Shown piece after piece: positions 8,393 through 16,716 of a stretch of DNA of 64,000 nt. Where the stretch lies: contig NZ_SDVA01000007.1 in the NCBI RefSeq assembly GCF_004153545.1, positions 141,013 through 205,012 of the forward strand, read 5' to 3'. Source of the DNA: Serinicoccus sediminis (GTDB lineage: Bacteria; Actinomycetota; Actinomycetes; Actinomycetales; Dermatophilaceae). The translations under genes and the position numbers were made by a program. Below the pieces are notes generated by a model that worked only from the letters and a program-made list of their open reading frames with translations, did not search any database and had not been told where the DNA came from. How positions within the stretch are numbered: position 1 is the stretch's first letter; every line of letters starts with the position of its first letter.

Positions 8393-10090
8393 TCAGGCGG
8401 ACAGGTCGAGGCGGTCCCCGGCCCAGTCCTCCCGCAGCCACCGGTCGTGGCTCGCGACGACCACCGCCCCGGGGTAGCCGGGCAGCGCCAGCTCGAGCTC
8501 GGAGACCAGCAGGAGGGACAGGTGGTTGGTCGGCTCGTCGAGCAGGAGCAGGTCCGGAGGGTCGGCCAGCACGACGGCCAGGTCGAGGCGCCGCCGCTGA
8601 CCCACCGACAGCTCCACGACGGGGCGGTCGAGGTCACGATCGGCGAGCAGCCCGGAGCCGGCCAGCGGTCGCTGCTCGGCGCGCTGGTGCCCGACGTGAC
8701 GCGCATACACCTCGCGGGCGGTGCCCTCCGCGCCGCCCCGGCGGGGCTCCTGCGTCAGCAGCCCGACCCGCAGGCCGGCCGCCCGGGTGAGCGCGCCGGC
8801 GGTCGGCGCCAGCGACCCGGCCAGCAGGGCGAGCAGGGTGGACTTGCCCGAGCCGTTGGAGCCGGTGACGAGGAGCCGGGCGCGGGCGGGGACGACCAGG
8901 TCCAGGGGCGCGAGACGCGACTCGACGCCGGCTTCGTCAGCGATGACCAACGGGTCGGCGTCACCGGGGCGCAGCCGGTCGGGCCCGGGCGTGCCCAGGC
9001 CGCGGAACCGCAGGAGCGCGGGCGGCCGGCGCACCTGCTCGCGCTCGAGACGCTCGAGCGCGACGCTCGCGTCGTTGACCCGGCGGGCCACGACCTTGGC
9101 GTTGCGGTCGGCGTAGAACTTCCGGCTCGCCCGCGCCTCGGTGCGCGGGCCACGGTCGGCGTGGCCGACCGTGTGGTCGTCGGCGACCCGGCGTCGCAGC
9201 CGGGCCAGCTCGGCCTGCTCGTCGCGGTGCTGACGCACCCACCGCCGCCGGTCCTCGCGACGCTGCTGCAGGTATGCCGTGTAGCTGCCGGTGTACCGCC
9301 GCAGGCCGTAGCCCGACCCGGGCGAGTCGTCGTCGTCGGCGACCCGGGCGTGCGGCAACGGAGTCGGGTCCAGGTCCAGCACGGTGGTGGCCACCTCGTC
9401 GAGGAAGGCCCGGTCGTGACTGGCCAGCAGCACCGGGCCGGCCCAGGAGCGCAGCAGCTCGACGAGCAGCTGCGTGCCGGTGTCGTCCAGGTGGTTGGTG
9501 GGCTCGTCGAGCAGCAGGGTGTCCGGGGAGCGCAGCAGCGTCAACGCCAGGGACAGCCGCGACAGCTGCCCGCCGGAGAGCCCGTCCGCTCGTCGGTCGC
9601 GGGTCAGGGCGGCGAGCCCGAGGCCGTGGAGCACCCGGTCGGTGCGGTGCTCGAGGTCCCAGGCGTGGTGGCGGCGGGCTGCCTCGACCGCCGCGTCGAG
9701 GGCGGCTCCGGCGCCCGGCTCGCCCCGGGCGAGCGCCTCACCCGCGTGCTCGACCCGGGAGACCAGCCGGTGTACCGGTGCCGTGGCCCCGGCCAGGACC
9801 TGGTCGACGGTGAGGCTGACATCGAAGGGGGGCTCCTGGTGGTGCAGGGCCACGGTGCCGGGGGCGTCCACCGCGCCGGTGTCGGGCGGCGTCAGGCCAC
9901 CGACGACCCTCAGCAGGGTGGACTTGCCCGAGCCGTTCTCGCCGATGAGGCAGGCCCGGTCACCCGCGGGCACGACGAGGGACACGTCGGTCAGCACGCG
10001 GCGGGTGCCGTAGGTCTTGGACACGCCGTCGACGCGCAGGTGCCGGGGGCCGGCGACGTGGGCGGACGGCAGGACGGAGGGGAAGGGCAC
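8393..10090 (-). CDS. ABC-F family ATPase (ribosome-associated, possible antibiotic-resistance type)
   Basis: A 565-residue protein of two ABC domains without membrane segments, the ABC-F layout of EttA-like factors and antibiotic-resistance proteins that act on the ribosome. Domain 1 has LIGENGSGKST, DGLSGGQLSR and LLLDEPTNHL; domain 2 has VTGSNGSGKST, LSVGQRRR and LLLDEPTNHL. The interdomain linker (about 250-340) is long, charged and Arg-rich, consistent with the P-site tRNA interaction motif. The start is the GTG at 10090, with AGGAG four bases upstream. The 73-base leader carries a possible 4-codon open frame. Whether it confers resistance cannot be told from sequence. Confidence 0.9.
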   Translation of the reverse strand: MPFPSVLPSAHVAGPRHLRVDGVSKTYGTRRVLTDVSLVVPAGDRACLIGENGSGKSTLLRVVGGLTPPDTGAVDAPGTVALHHQEPPFDVSLTVDQVLAGATAPVHRLVSRVEHAGEALARGEPGAGAALDAAVEAARRHHAWDLEHRTDRVLHGLGLAALTRDRRADGLSGGQLSRLSLALTLLRSPDTLLLDEPTNHLDDTGTQLLVELLRSWAGPVLLASHDRAFLDEVATTVLDLDPTPLPHARVADDDDSPGSGYGLRRYTGSYTAYLQQRREDRRRWVRQHRDEQAELARLRRRVADDHTVGHADRGPRTEARASRKFYADRNAKVVARRVNDASVALERLEREQVRRPPALLRFRGLGTPGPDRLRPGDADPLVIADEAGVESRLAPLDLVVPARARLLVTGSNGSGKSTLLALLAGSLAPTAGALTRAAGLRVGLLTQEPRRGGAEGTAREVYARHVGHQRAEQRPLAGSGLLADRDLDRPVVELSVGQRRRLDLAVVLADPPDLLLLDEPTNHLSLLLVSELELALPGYPGAVVVASHDRWLREDWAGDRLDLSA

Positions 10091-10138
10091 AGGTCTCCTG
10101 GGGCAGCAGGGCAGGCGGGCGCACTGCGCGGGGCAGCC

Positions 10139-10153
10139 TCAGGAGATCCACAT
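10139..10153 (-). promoter_or_regulatory. Possible leaderless mini-ORF (Met-Trp-Ile-Ser-stop) before the ABC-F gene
   Basis: On the minus strand, TAGGGT (10161-10166) is followed after 7 bases by ATG TGG ATC TCC TGA. The spacing is that of a leaderless start, so transcription could begin on the A of this ATG. The frame ends about 50 bases before the ABC-F start, and GCGCAGTGCGC between them can form a small hairpin. Translated leaders that sense ribosome stalling are known for several ABC-F resistance genes. Against it, the TAG of the -10 is also the stop codon of the upstream gene and no good -35 is visible. Confidence 0.3.
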
Positions 10154-10163
10154 GGCCCCGACC

Positions 10164-11108
10164 CTAGGCGCTGCTGCCTCCCCGGCGCGACCGGTTTGTC
10201 GAGGTGCGCAGGCCCTCGAGCTGCGTGCGCAGCCCACCCAGGGCGGTACGGGTGTCCGCGGTGTCGTCGTGCGGCCCCCGCAGCCAGTCGGCGTAGGAGC
10301 GCACCTCGCCCAGCTGCCACTCCAGCCGGAACAGCTCCAGCAGCGCCGGGTCGTGCTCGACATGGGGGGCGTACCCGGCGAGCACGTCGCGTTCGCGTGG
10401 CGCGAGCCGCAGGGTCTCCCAGTCCAGCAGCAGCAGGCGGCCGTCCTCGGCGCGCCACAGGTTGTGCAGACCGGGCTCGCCGTGGGTGGGCACGTGGGTC
10501 GCGGGGTCGAGGCGCTCGAGGAGTCGGAGGTATGCCGCGAGGCCGCGTTCGACGTCGGCCGCCCCGGTCACGACGGCCTCCCGTGCCGCCTCCCCGAGCG
10601 GACCCGCGGTCCACGCGTGGCGGGTCCAGTCCTCCAGATGGTCCACGACCTCCGGGGGGACCGATGGTTCCCAGGCGAGGATCCCCTCCGGTGGCGGGCT
10701 GGTGTGCAGGTCGTCCAGGGCCTGCACCGCCTCGGGGCCGAGCGATCCCGGTCGGTGACCGGGCACCCACGAGGTCACGCTGAGCCAGCCGTCACCGAGT
10801 GCGCCGGTGAAGTCCCCGTGCACGGTGGGCACCGACGGGTGGACGAACGGGAGCAAGTCGCTCAGGGTGGCCGCGGCGGCGTAGGTCGCCTCCAGCGTCG
10901 TCGCCGAGTGCCACCACGGGGGGTCGAGGCTGACGAAGTAGCCTGGTGCGGCCCGCTCCTCGCGGCCCGGCTCGCCGACGTCGGCGCGCCAGTGCCAGGC
11001 GCCGAACCCCACGGCCAGGTGCTCCACCCCGATCACGCGGCCGTCCCACAGCGAGCGGACCTCGGTCAGGACCTGGTCTGCGGTGACGCTGCGGGGTGGC
11101 TCGTGCAC
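10164..11108 (-). CDS. Phosphotransferase enzyme family protein (APH/choline-kinase fold)
   Basis: A 314-residue protein with the aminoglycoside phosphotransferase/choline kinase fold. The catalytic loop reads THGEPGLHNLW (about 223-233), with Glu where the family usually has Asp (HGD). The metal-binding motif LLLDWETLRLAPRERD follows about 15 residues later. The N-terminal lobe contains FGAWHWRADV and a lysine-poor nucleotide loop, so kinase activity is not certain. The start is the GTG at 11108, with TAGCCT 7 bases upstream as for a leaderless message. It lies 26 bases after lhr and upstream of the ABC-F gene. The substrate is unknown; the name does not imply drug resistance. Confidence 0.8.
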   Translation of the reverse strand: MHEPPRSVTADQVLTEVRSLWDGRVIGVEHLAVGFGAWHWRADVGEPGREERAAPGYFVSLDPPWWHSATTLEATYAAAATLSDLLPFVHPSVPTVHGDFTGALGDGWLSVTSWVPGHRPGSLGPEAVQALDDLHTSPPPEGILAWEPSVPPEVVDHLEDWTRHAWTAGPLGEAAREAVVTGAADVERGLAAYLRLLERLDPATHVPTHGEPGLHNLWRAEDGRLLLLDWETLRLAPRERDVLAGYAPHVEHDPALLELFRLEWQLGEVRSYADWLRGPHDDTADTRTALGGLRTQLEGLRTSTNRSRRGGSSA

Positions 11109-11134
11109 CGGCCCCAGGCTAGGGCACGGGGGTA

Positions 11135-14100
11135 TCAGCGCCGGAGCCGTAAGCCCTGCGGCGCGGTGTGGAACCCGGCGTCGGCCAGGGCGGCGGCCAG
11201 CGGGTGGGTGGACGCGAGGGCACCCCCACCGTCGATCTTGGCGATGGTGATGCCGCTGAGCGACCCCCGCCGGACCGCCGTCACCAGCGCGCGGGCCGCG
11301 GCGGCCCAGACGGCGTCGGTGGCGGCCTCGGGGGGCGGCTCCATGGTGAGGGCGCTGCGCCCACCGCGCTCGAGGTAGAGCGCCAGCGCGCCGTCCACCA
11401 GGACGACCATCGACCCCGCCTTCCGCGCCGGGCGGTGGGACCCCTCGTCGTCGCCGCGCTCCGGCCAGGGCACGCTCGCCCCGAACGGGCTCGCCGGGTC
11501 GGTCGCCGCGAGCAGGACGACCTCCGGGCCCTGGTCGGCGCCGTCGGCCGACGACACCGGCCGGTGCTCGTGGCTCAGGGCCCGCAGGCGGTCGATCGCC
11601 CCGCTGCTGCCGAACTGCGCCGCGCCGAGCCCCTCCACGACATACCCCCGGCGCACCCGCCCGGCCTCCTCGGCGCCGGACAGCACCCGGTAGACCCCGG
11701 CGAAGCCACCCGGGATGCCCTCGGCCACGACCGACCCGCGGGTGAGGACGCCGTAGCGGTCGAGGAGCTGCTCTGCGCCGGCGAGCGCGCGCACCGTGGG
11801 GTCGGTCTCGATCGGCGGCAGCAGCGACCACCGGCCCACGGTCGCGGGCGGGCCCGACCGCACCGGTCGGGAGGGCCGCGACCCGGCCGTGCGTGATGCG
11901 GCCAGGCCGACGGAGGTCCGCGACCAGCGGCCGGTGCGCGACGGGGCGCGCCGTGCCTTGTGGGTGGTGCGTCCACCGGCGAGCAGGGCCCGGACGGGGG
12001 CATAGGTGTCGGCGCTCACCCGCCCCGCCCACACCAGCTCCCACAGGGTGCCGGCCAGCTGCTGGTCGTCCAGCGAGCCGACGGCGTCGCTGAGGGCACG
12101 GAAGAAGTAGGCGCCGCCGGCCACCCGCTCCAGCACCTCGAGCACCCCGCGCGCGGTCTCGCCCAGCTCGTCGGTCGACGCGTCCTGGGCTGCCCCGGCC
12201 GACGGGTCCAGGGGCGGCGTCATCGTGAGGTGGGCGGTGTCGGCGAGGTGCAGCGACACCCATCCGTCGTCCCCGGGGAGCGAACCGTGCCCCTGCCACA
12301 GCACCTCACCCGCGCTCATGAGCTCGTCGAGCATCGCGGGGGAGTAGTCCACCACCCGCGCGGGCAGGACGAGCGACTCCAGCGCCGAGGCCGGGATGCG
12401 GGCACCGGCCAGCTGCTCGACGGCCCGCACCGTGCCGTCCAGGCCACGCAGCTCCCCGACCGACTGCCACCGCGGCAGGAACCGCGCGTAGGTCGCCTGG
12501 GTGACCGGCTCGACCTCCTGGCGCAGTGCGGCCAGCGAGCGGCGGCGCAGCAACCGCAGCACCTCGGCGTCGCAGACGTCCTCGTCGCCCGTGCCCGACG
12601 GGGCCAGCGCCCCGAGGACCATGCGCCCGGACGACACCTGTCGCCGCACGGCGTCCCGGACGACCGCGGTGCCGAGGCCCAGGCGGGTCGCCAGGGACTC
12701 GACGGTGAACGGGGTGTGCGTGCGCGCGTGCCGGACCACGAGATCGGCGAGCGGGTCCTCCACGCCCTCCAGGAACGTCGCGGGCACACCGACCGGCATC
12801 GCCACACCCAGCGCGTCGCGCAGCCGGGCGGCGTCCTGCGCGTCCGCGACCCGCTGCTCACCGGCCACCCGCACCTCGATGACCCGGCGGGCCTCCAGCA
12901 GCGAGGTCAGCCACCCCTCGACCTGGTCCTGGCCCTCCTCGGTGGTGCGCTCGGTCACCTCCTGCCGGGTGAGCGGTCCGAGCACCCGGAGCAGGTCGAC
13001 GACCTCCTCGGGGTCGCGGGCCCGGCGGTCGGGGGCCAGCCGTTGCAGCTCGGCCTCGGTGCGGGCCACCACCTCCGGGTCGAGCAGGTCGCGCAGCGCC
13101 GCGCCCTCGCCCCGGCCGAGCAGCTCGGCCAGCAGCCCGGCGTCGAGCGAGAGGGCGGCCGCGCGCCGCTCCGCCAGGGGGGAGTCGCCCTCGTAGAGGA
13201 ACTGGGCGATGTAGCCCATGAGCAGCGAGGACGCGAAGGGCGAGGGACGCTGGCTCGCCACCGAGACCAGCCGGACCTCGCGCGCAGCCAGCCGCCGCAT
13301 CAGCTCGCGCAGGGCGTCCACGTCGTAGACGTCCTGGACGCACTCGCGGACGGCCTCCAGCACGATGGGGAAGGTGGGGTAGCGCGCGGCCACCTCGAGC
13401 AGCTGGGCCGAGCGCTGCCGCTGCTGCCACAGGGGCTGCCGCTTGCCGGGGTTGCGCCGGGGCAGGAGCAGCGCCCGGGCGGCGCACTCGCGGAAGCGGG
13501 CGGCGAACAGCGCCGACCCCCCGATCTCCTGGGTGACCAGGTCGGCCACCTCGTCGGGGTCGAGGGTGAGGAGCTCGGCGATCTCGGCGTCCAGGCGGGC
13601 CGCCTCCGAGCCACCTCCTCGGGTGCCGCCGTCACCGCGACTGCGGCCACCGCCCGGGGAGCCCGCCGTGCCGTCGTCCACCGTGCCGTCACCGCCCGGG
13701 TCGTCCCAGCCCCCGAGGTCGGGCAGGCGCAGCACGATGCCGTCGTCGGCGGCCAGGGCCTGCACGTCGGTGCCGAAGCGCTCGCGCATCCGCGCGGCCA
13801 GGCACAACGCCCAGGGGGCGTGCACCGGGCTGCCCCACGGGGAGTGCACGACGACGCGCCAGTCGCCGATCTCGTCGCGGAACCGCTCGACCACGATGGT
13901 GCGGTCGTCGGGCAGGTGGCCCACCGCCTCCCGCTGGTCACCGAGGTAGGTGACGAGGTTGTCGGCGGCGAACCCGTCGAGACCCTGCTCGGCCAGCTCG
14001 CCCAGCGCGGCCTCCCGCGGCTGGCCCGCGACGCGGCGCACGAACTCGCCGACCGCCGCACCCAGCTCGGCCGGACGCCCCAGCGACTCGCCCTTCCAGA

Positions 14101-16264
14101 AGGGCAGGCGCCCGATCTGCCCCGGGGCGGGCGTGACCAGCACCTGGTCGTGGGTGATGTCCTCGATCCGCCAGCTCGTCGTGCCCAGGGTGAACACGTC
14201 CCCGACCCGGGACTCGTAGACCATCTCCTCGTCCAGCTCGCCGACGCGGCGGCCCGGACCCTCGCCGGTGGCGAGCATGACGGCATACATGCCGCGGTCC
14301 GGGATGGTGCCGCCGGAGGTGACCGCGAGCAGCTGCGCCCCGCGGCGGGCGCTGAGGGTGTCGGTCACCCGGTCCCAGACGATGCGCGGGCGGAGGTCGG
14401 AGAAGTCCTCCCCGGGGTAGCGCCCGGCGAGCATGTCGAGGACGGCGTCGAACAGGGAGCGGGGGAGCGCGGCGTAGGACGCGCTGCGGCGCACCAGCTC
14501 GAAGAGGTCGGTGACGGACCAGTCCTCCATCGACAGCATGGCGACGACCTGCTGGGCCAGCACGTCGAGCGGGTTGGTGGGCACGGCGAGCTGCTCGATA
14601 GCGCCGCGGCGCATCCGGTCCACGACGACCGCGGTCTGCACCAGGTCGGCCCGGTGGGTGGGGAAGAAGACGCCGTGGCTCGTGGCCCCGACCTGGTGAC
14701 CGGCCCGCCCCACCCGCTGCAACCCCGAGGCCACGCTGGGCGGGCTGGCGACCTGGACGACGAGGTCGACCGCGCCCATGTCGATGCCCAGCTCCAGGCT
14801 GCTCGTGGCGACCACCGCGGGCAGCTGGCCGGTCTTGAGGGCGTCCTCGATCTGCGCGCGCTGCTCCTTGCTGACCGAGCCGTGGTGGGCGCGGGCGAGG
14901 ACCGGCGGAGCGCCTCCGCTCGCTCCGGACTGGGCCATGACCTGCGCCGGCGTCCGGGAGGTATGCCGTCCGCCCCCGCCGGACCCGTCGGCGCGACGAT
15001 CCTGGTGGTCGTCGGGGTCGGCGTCCTCGTCGGCCGCGGGGTGCCGGTCCTCCCACTCCTCGTTGAGCCGGGAGGTGAAGCGCTCGGCCACGCGGCGGGA
15101 GTTGGTGAAGACCAGCGTCGAGGTCTGGCCCGAGACCAGGTCGGCGACCCGTCGCTCGATGTGCGGCCAGATCGAGGCGCGCTCCTCGGGGTCACCGGCC
15201 GGCTCCCATTCGTCCTCGCCGAGCTCGCCCCCGCCACCGTCGAGGTCGGGCAGGACCGGGCCGGCGCCCACCGGCGCCGCCTCGTCGTCCAGGTCGGGTA
15301 GCACGGGGCCCCCGCCCACCTCGGCACCGTCGTCGTCCTGCTCCCAGTCCGTGCTGCCCGGTGGGGCGGCGTCGCTGCGTCGGGCCGGGGCGTCGCCCGG
15401 TGCTCCGGGGCGGTCGGCGGCCCCGGGGTCGGCCATGTCCGGGATGGGCACGACCACCTCGAGGTCCCAGGTCTTGGTGGACGGCGGCTGCACGGTGCTC
15501 ACCGGGCGCCCGCCGCCCAGGTAGCGTGCCACCTCCTCGACCGGGCGCACGGTCGCCGACAGGCCGATCCGCTGGGCGGGCCGCTCCAGCAGGTGGTCGA
15601 GGCGGTCCAGGGTGAGGGCCAGGTGGGTGCCCCGCTTCGTCCCGGCCACGGCGTGGACCTCGTCGACGATGACCGACTCGACCCCGGTGAGGGCGCTGCG
15701 CGCCTGCGAGGTCAGCAGCAGGAACAGCGACTCCGGGGTGGTGATGAGGATCTCGGCGCCGTCCTTGGCGAACGCCCGGCGCTCGGCCGCCGGGGTGTCG
15801 CCGGAGCGCACCGCGACGGACACCTCGGGGGCGTCCGCGCCGAGCCGGCGGGCGGCGTGGCCGATGCCCACGAGGGGGGAGCGCAGGTTGCGCTCGACGT
15901 CGACGGCGAGCGCCTTGAGCGGCGAGACGTAGAGCACCCGGCACCGCCCCCGCGGCTCGTCCGCCGGCTCGGGCGGGGGTGCGCCCCGCCGGCGCGGGGG
16001 GCGCGGGGCGCGGGGCGGACGCGGCTCGCCGACGATCCGGTCGATCGCCCAGAGGAAGGCCGACAGGGTCTTGCCCGACCCGGTGGGCGCCACGACCAGG
16101 GTGTGCTCGCCCCGGCTGATGGCGTCCCAGGCCCCCAGCTGCGCCTCGGTGGGCCCGGCGAAGGACGCCTCGAACCACGCCCGGGTGGGCGCGGAGAACC
16201 GGCCCATCACCGTCGCCGGGTCGGGCACCTGCACGCTGCTCTCCCGCTGCTGGCTGCCGGTCAC
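11135..16264 (-). CDS. lhr: Lhr-family ATP-dependent DNA helicase
   Basis: A 1709-residue superfamily 2 helicase of the long Lhr type, a 3'-5' single-strand-dependent translocase linked to DNA repair in mycobacteria. Near the N-terminus are FAGPTEAQLGAWDAI, the Walker A APTGSGKT, the box II VDEVHA within VIVDEVHAVAGTKRGTH and GLSATVRP (motif III). Domain 2 has LVFTNSRR, ELGIDMG and QRVGRAGHQ (motif VI). The Lhr winged-helix and beta-barrel core and a long C-terminal domain follow. A Pro/Asp/Gly-rich acidic insertion of about 90 residues, with a repeated GPVLPDLD motif, interrupts the motor. Start chosen at the GTG at 16264; an earlier start at 16345 would add an atypical Ser/Pro-rich leader. 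Confidence 0.95.
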   Translation of the reverse strand: MTGSQQRESSVQVPDPATVMGRFSAPTRAWFEASFAGPTEAQLGAWDAISRGEHTLVVAPTGSGKTLSAFLWAIDRIVGEPRPPRAPRPPRRRGAPPPEPADEPRGRCRVLYVSPLKALAVDVERNLRSPLVGIGHAARRLGADAPEVSVAVRSGDTPAAERRAFAKDGAEILITTPESLFLLLTSQARSALTGVESVIVDEVHAVAGTKRGTHLALTLDRLDHLLERPAQRIGLSATVRPVEEVARYLGGGRPVSTVQPPSTKTWDLEVVVPIPDMADPGAADRPGAPGDAPARRSDAAPPGSTDWEQDDDGAEVGGGPVLPDLDDEAAPVGAGPVLPDLDGGGGELGEDEWEPAGDPEERASIWPHIERRVADLVSGQTSTLVFTNSRRVAERFTSRLNEEWEDRHPAADEDADPDDHQDRRADGSGGGGRHTSRTPAQVMAQSGASGGAPPVLARAHHGSVSKEQRAQIEDALKTGQLPAVVATSSLELGIDMGAVDLVVQVASPPSVASGLQRVGRAGHQVGATSHGVFFPTHRADLVQTAVVVDRMRRGAIEQLAVPTNPLDVLAQQVVAMLSMEDWSVTDLFELVRRSASYAALPRSLFDAVLDMLAGRYPGEDFSDLRPRIVWDRVTDTLSARRGAQLLAVTSGGTIPDRGMYAVMLATGEGPGRRVGELDEEMVYESRVGDVFTLGTTSWRIEDITHDQVLVTPAPGQIGRLPFWKGESLGRPAELGAAVGEFVRRVAGQPREAALGELAEQGLDGFAADNLVTYLGDQREAVGHLPDDRTIVVERFRDEIGDWRVVVHSPWGSPVHAPWALCLAARMRERFGTDVQALAADDGIVLRLPDLGGWDDPGGDGTVDDGTAGSPGGGRSRGDGGTRGGGSEAARLDAEIAELLTLDPDEVADLVTQEIGGSALFAARFRECAARALLLPRRNPGKRQPLWQQRQRSAQLLEVAARYPTFPIVLEAVRECVQDVYDVDALRELMRRLAAREVRLVSVASQRPSPFASSLLMGYIAQFLYEGDSPLAERRAAALSLDAGLLAELLGRGEGAALRDLLDPEVVARTEAELQRLAPDRRARDPEEVVDLLRVLGPLTRQEVTERTTEEGQDQVEGWLTSLLEARRVIEVRVAGEQRVADAQDAARLRDALGVAMPVGVPATFLEGVEDPLADLVVRHARTHTPFTVESLATRLGLGTAVVRDAVRRQVSSGRMVLGALAPSGTGDEDVCDAEVLRLLRRRSLAALRQEVEPVTQATYARFLPRWQSVGELRGLDGTVRAVEQLAGARIPASALESLVLPARVVDYSPAMLDELMSAGEVLWQGHGSLPGDDGWVSLHLADTAHLTMTPPLDPSAGAAQDASTDELGETARGVLEVLERVAGGAYFFRALSDAVGSLDDQQLAGTLWELVWAGRVSADTYAPVRALLAGGRTTHKARRAPSRTGRWSRTSVGLAASRTAGSRPSRPVRSGPPATVGRWSLLPPIETDPTVRALAGAEQLLDRYGVLTRGSVVAEGIPGGFAGVYRVLSGAEEAGRVRRGYVVEGLGAAQFGSSGAIDRLRALSHEHRPVSSADGADQGPEVVLLAATDPASPFGASVPWPERGDDEGSHRPARKAGSMVVLVDGALALYLERGGRSALTMEPPPEAATDAVWAAAARALVTAVRRGSLSGITIAKIDGGGALASTHPLAAALADAGFHTAPQGLRLRR

Positions 16265-16310
16265 GCGGTCACTGTGCCACGCGCCACCGACAGACGCCGC
16301 GCCGGAGCGC

Positions 16311-16532
16311 TCAGTCCATCGTGCTGGTGATGGGGGTGTCGTCACCCCGCTGCGGCACCAGGCGGCGGCGCGTGGAGGTCACCAGCCGGTTGCCGTAGGC
16401 GCCGGTCACGGGCGGCATCTCCGGACGCTCCATCTCCTTGCGCACGTGGTGGTCGGTCCGGTGCTCGGGCCGCCACAGCTTGAGGGCGACGAGCAGCTTC
16501 TGCCACCAGGCCAGGTCTTGCTGGGTGCTCAT
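16311..16532 (-). CDS. Small hypothetical protein, 73 residues
   Basis: A short gene starting at the ATG at 16532 with a strong ribosome site, GGAGG, six bases upstream. The product begins MSTQQDLAWWQKLLVALKLW, a possible amphipathic or membrane-associated helix, followed by a basic region ending RRLVPQRGDDTPITSTMD. A longer frame from 16742 exists, but its extra sequence is Arg/Pro-rich and overlaps the promoter of the divergent ABC gene. No family is recognised. It lies 46 bases upstream of lhr on the same strand and could be cotranscribed with it. Confidence 0.6.
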   Translation of the reverse strand: MSTQQDLAWWQKLLVALKLWRPEHRTDHHVRKEMERPEMPPVTGAYGNRLVTSTRRRLVPQRGDDTPITSTMD

Positions 16533-16716
16533 GAGGTTCCTCCAGGACGCCGGGACGGATGCTTGGACCCTCATCCTCTCATCCCGGGCCGAGCCGTCCC
16601 AGACCTCTCCCGGACGCGACGGCGCAGCATACCGGGGACGTCTCGGCACCCGGTCTTGACGTGCACGGAAAATTGGTGGTGGTGTGTCGCAGAGCCGTCC
16701 TAGGCTGACCCTCGCC

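Noticed and set aside
10164..11108. Aminoglycoside resistance gene
   Set aside because: The fold matches, but the catalytic HGD is HGE and chromosomal members of this fold phosphorylate many substrates; resistance is not supported.
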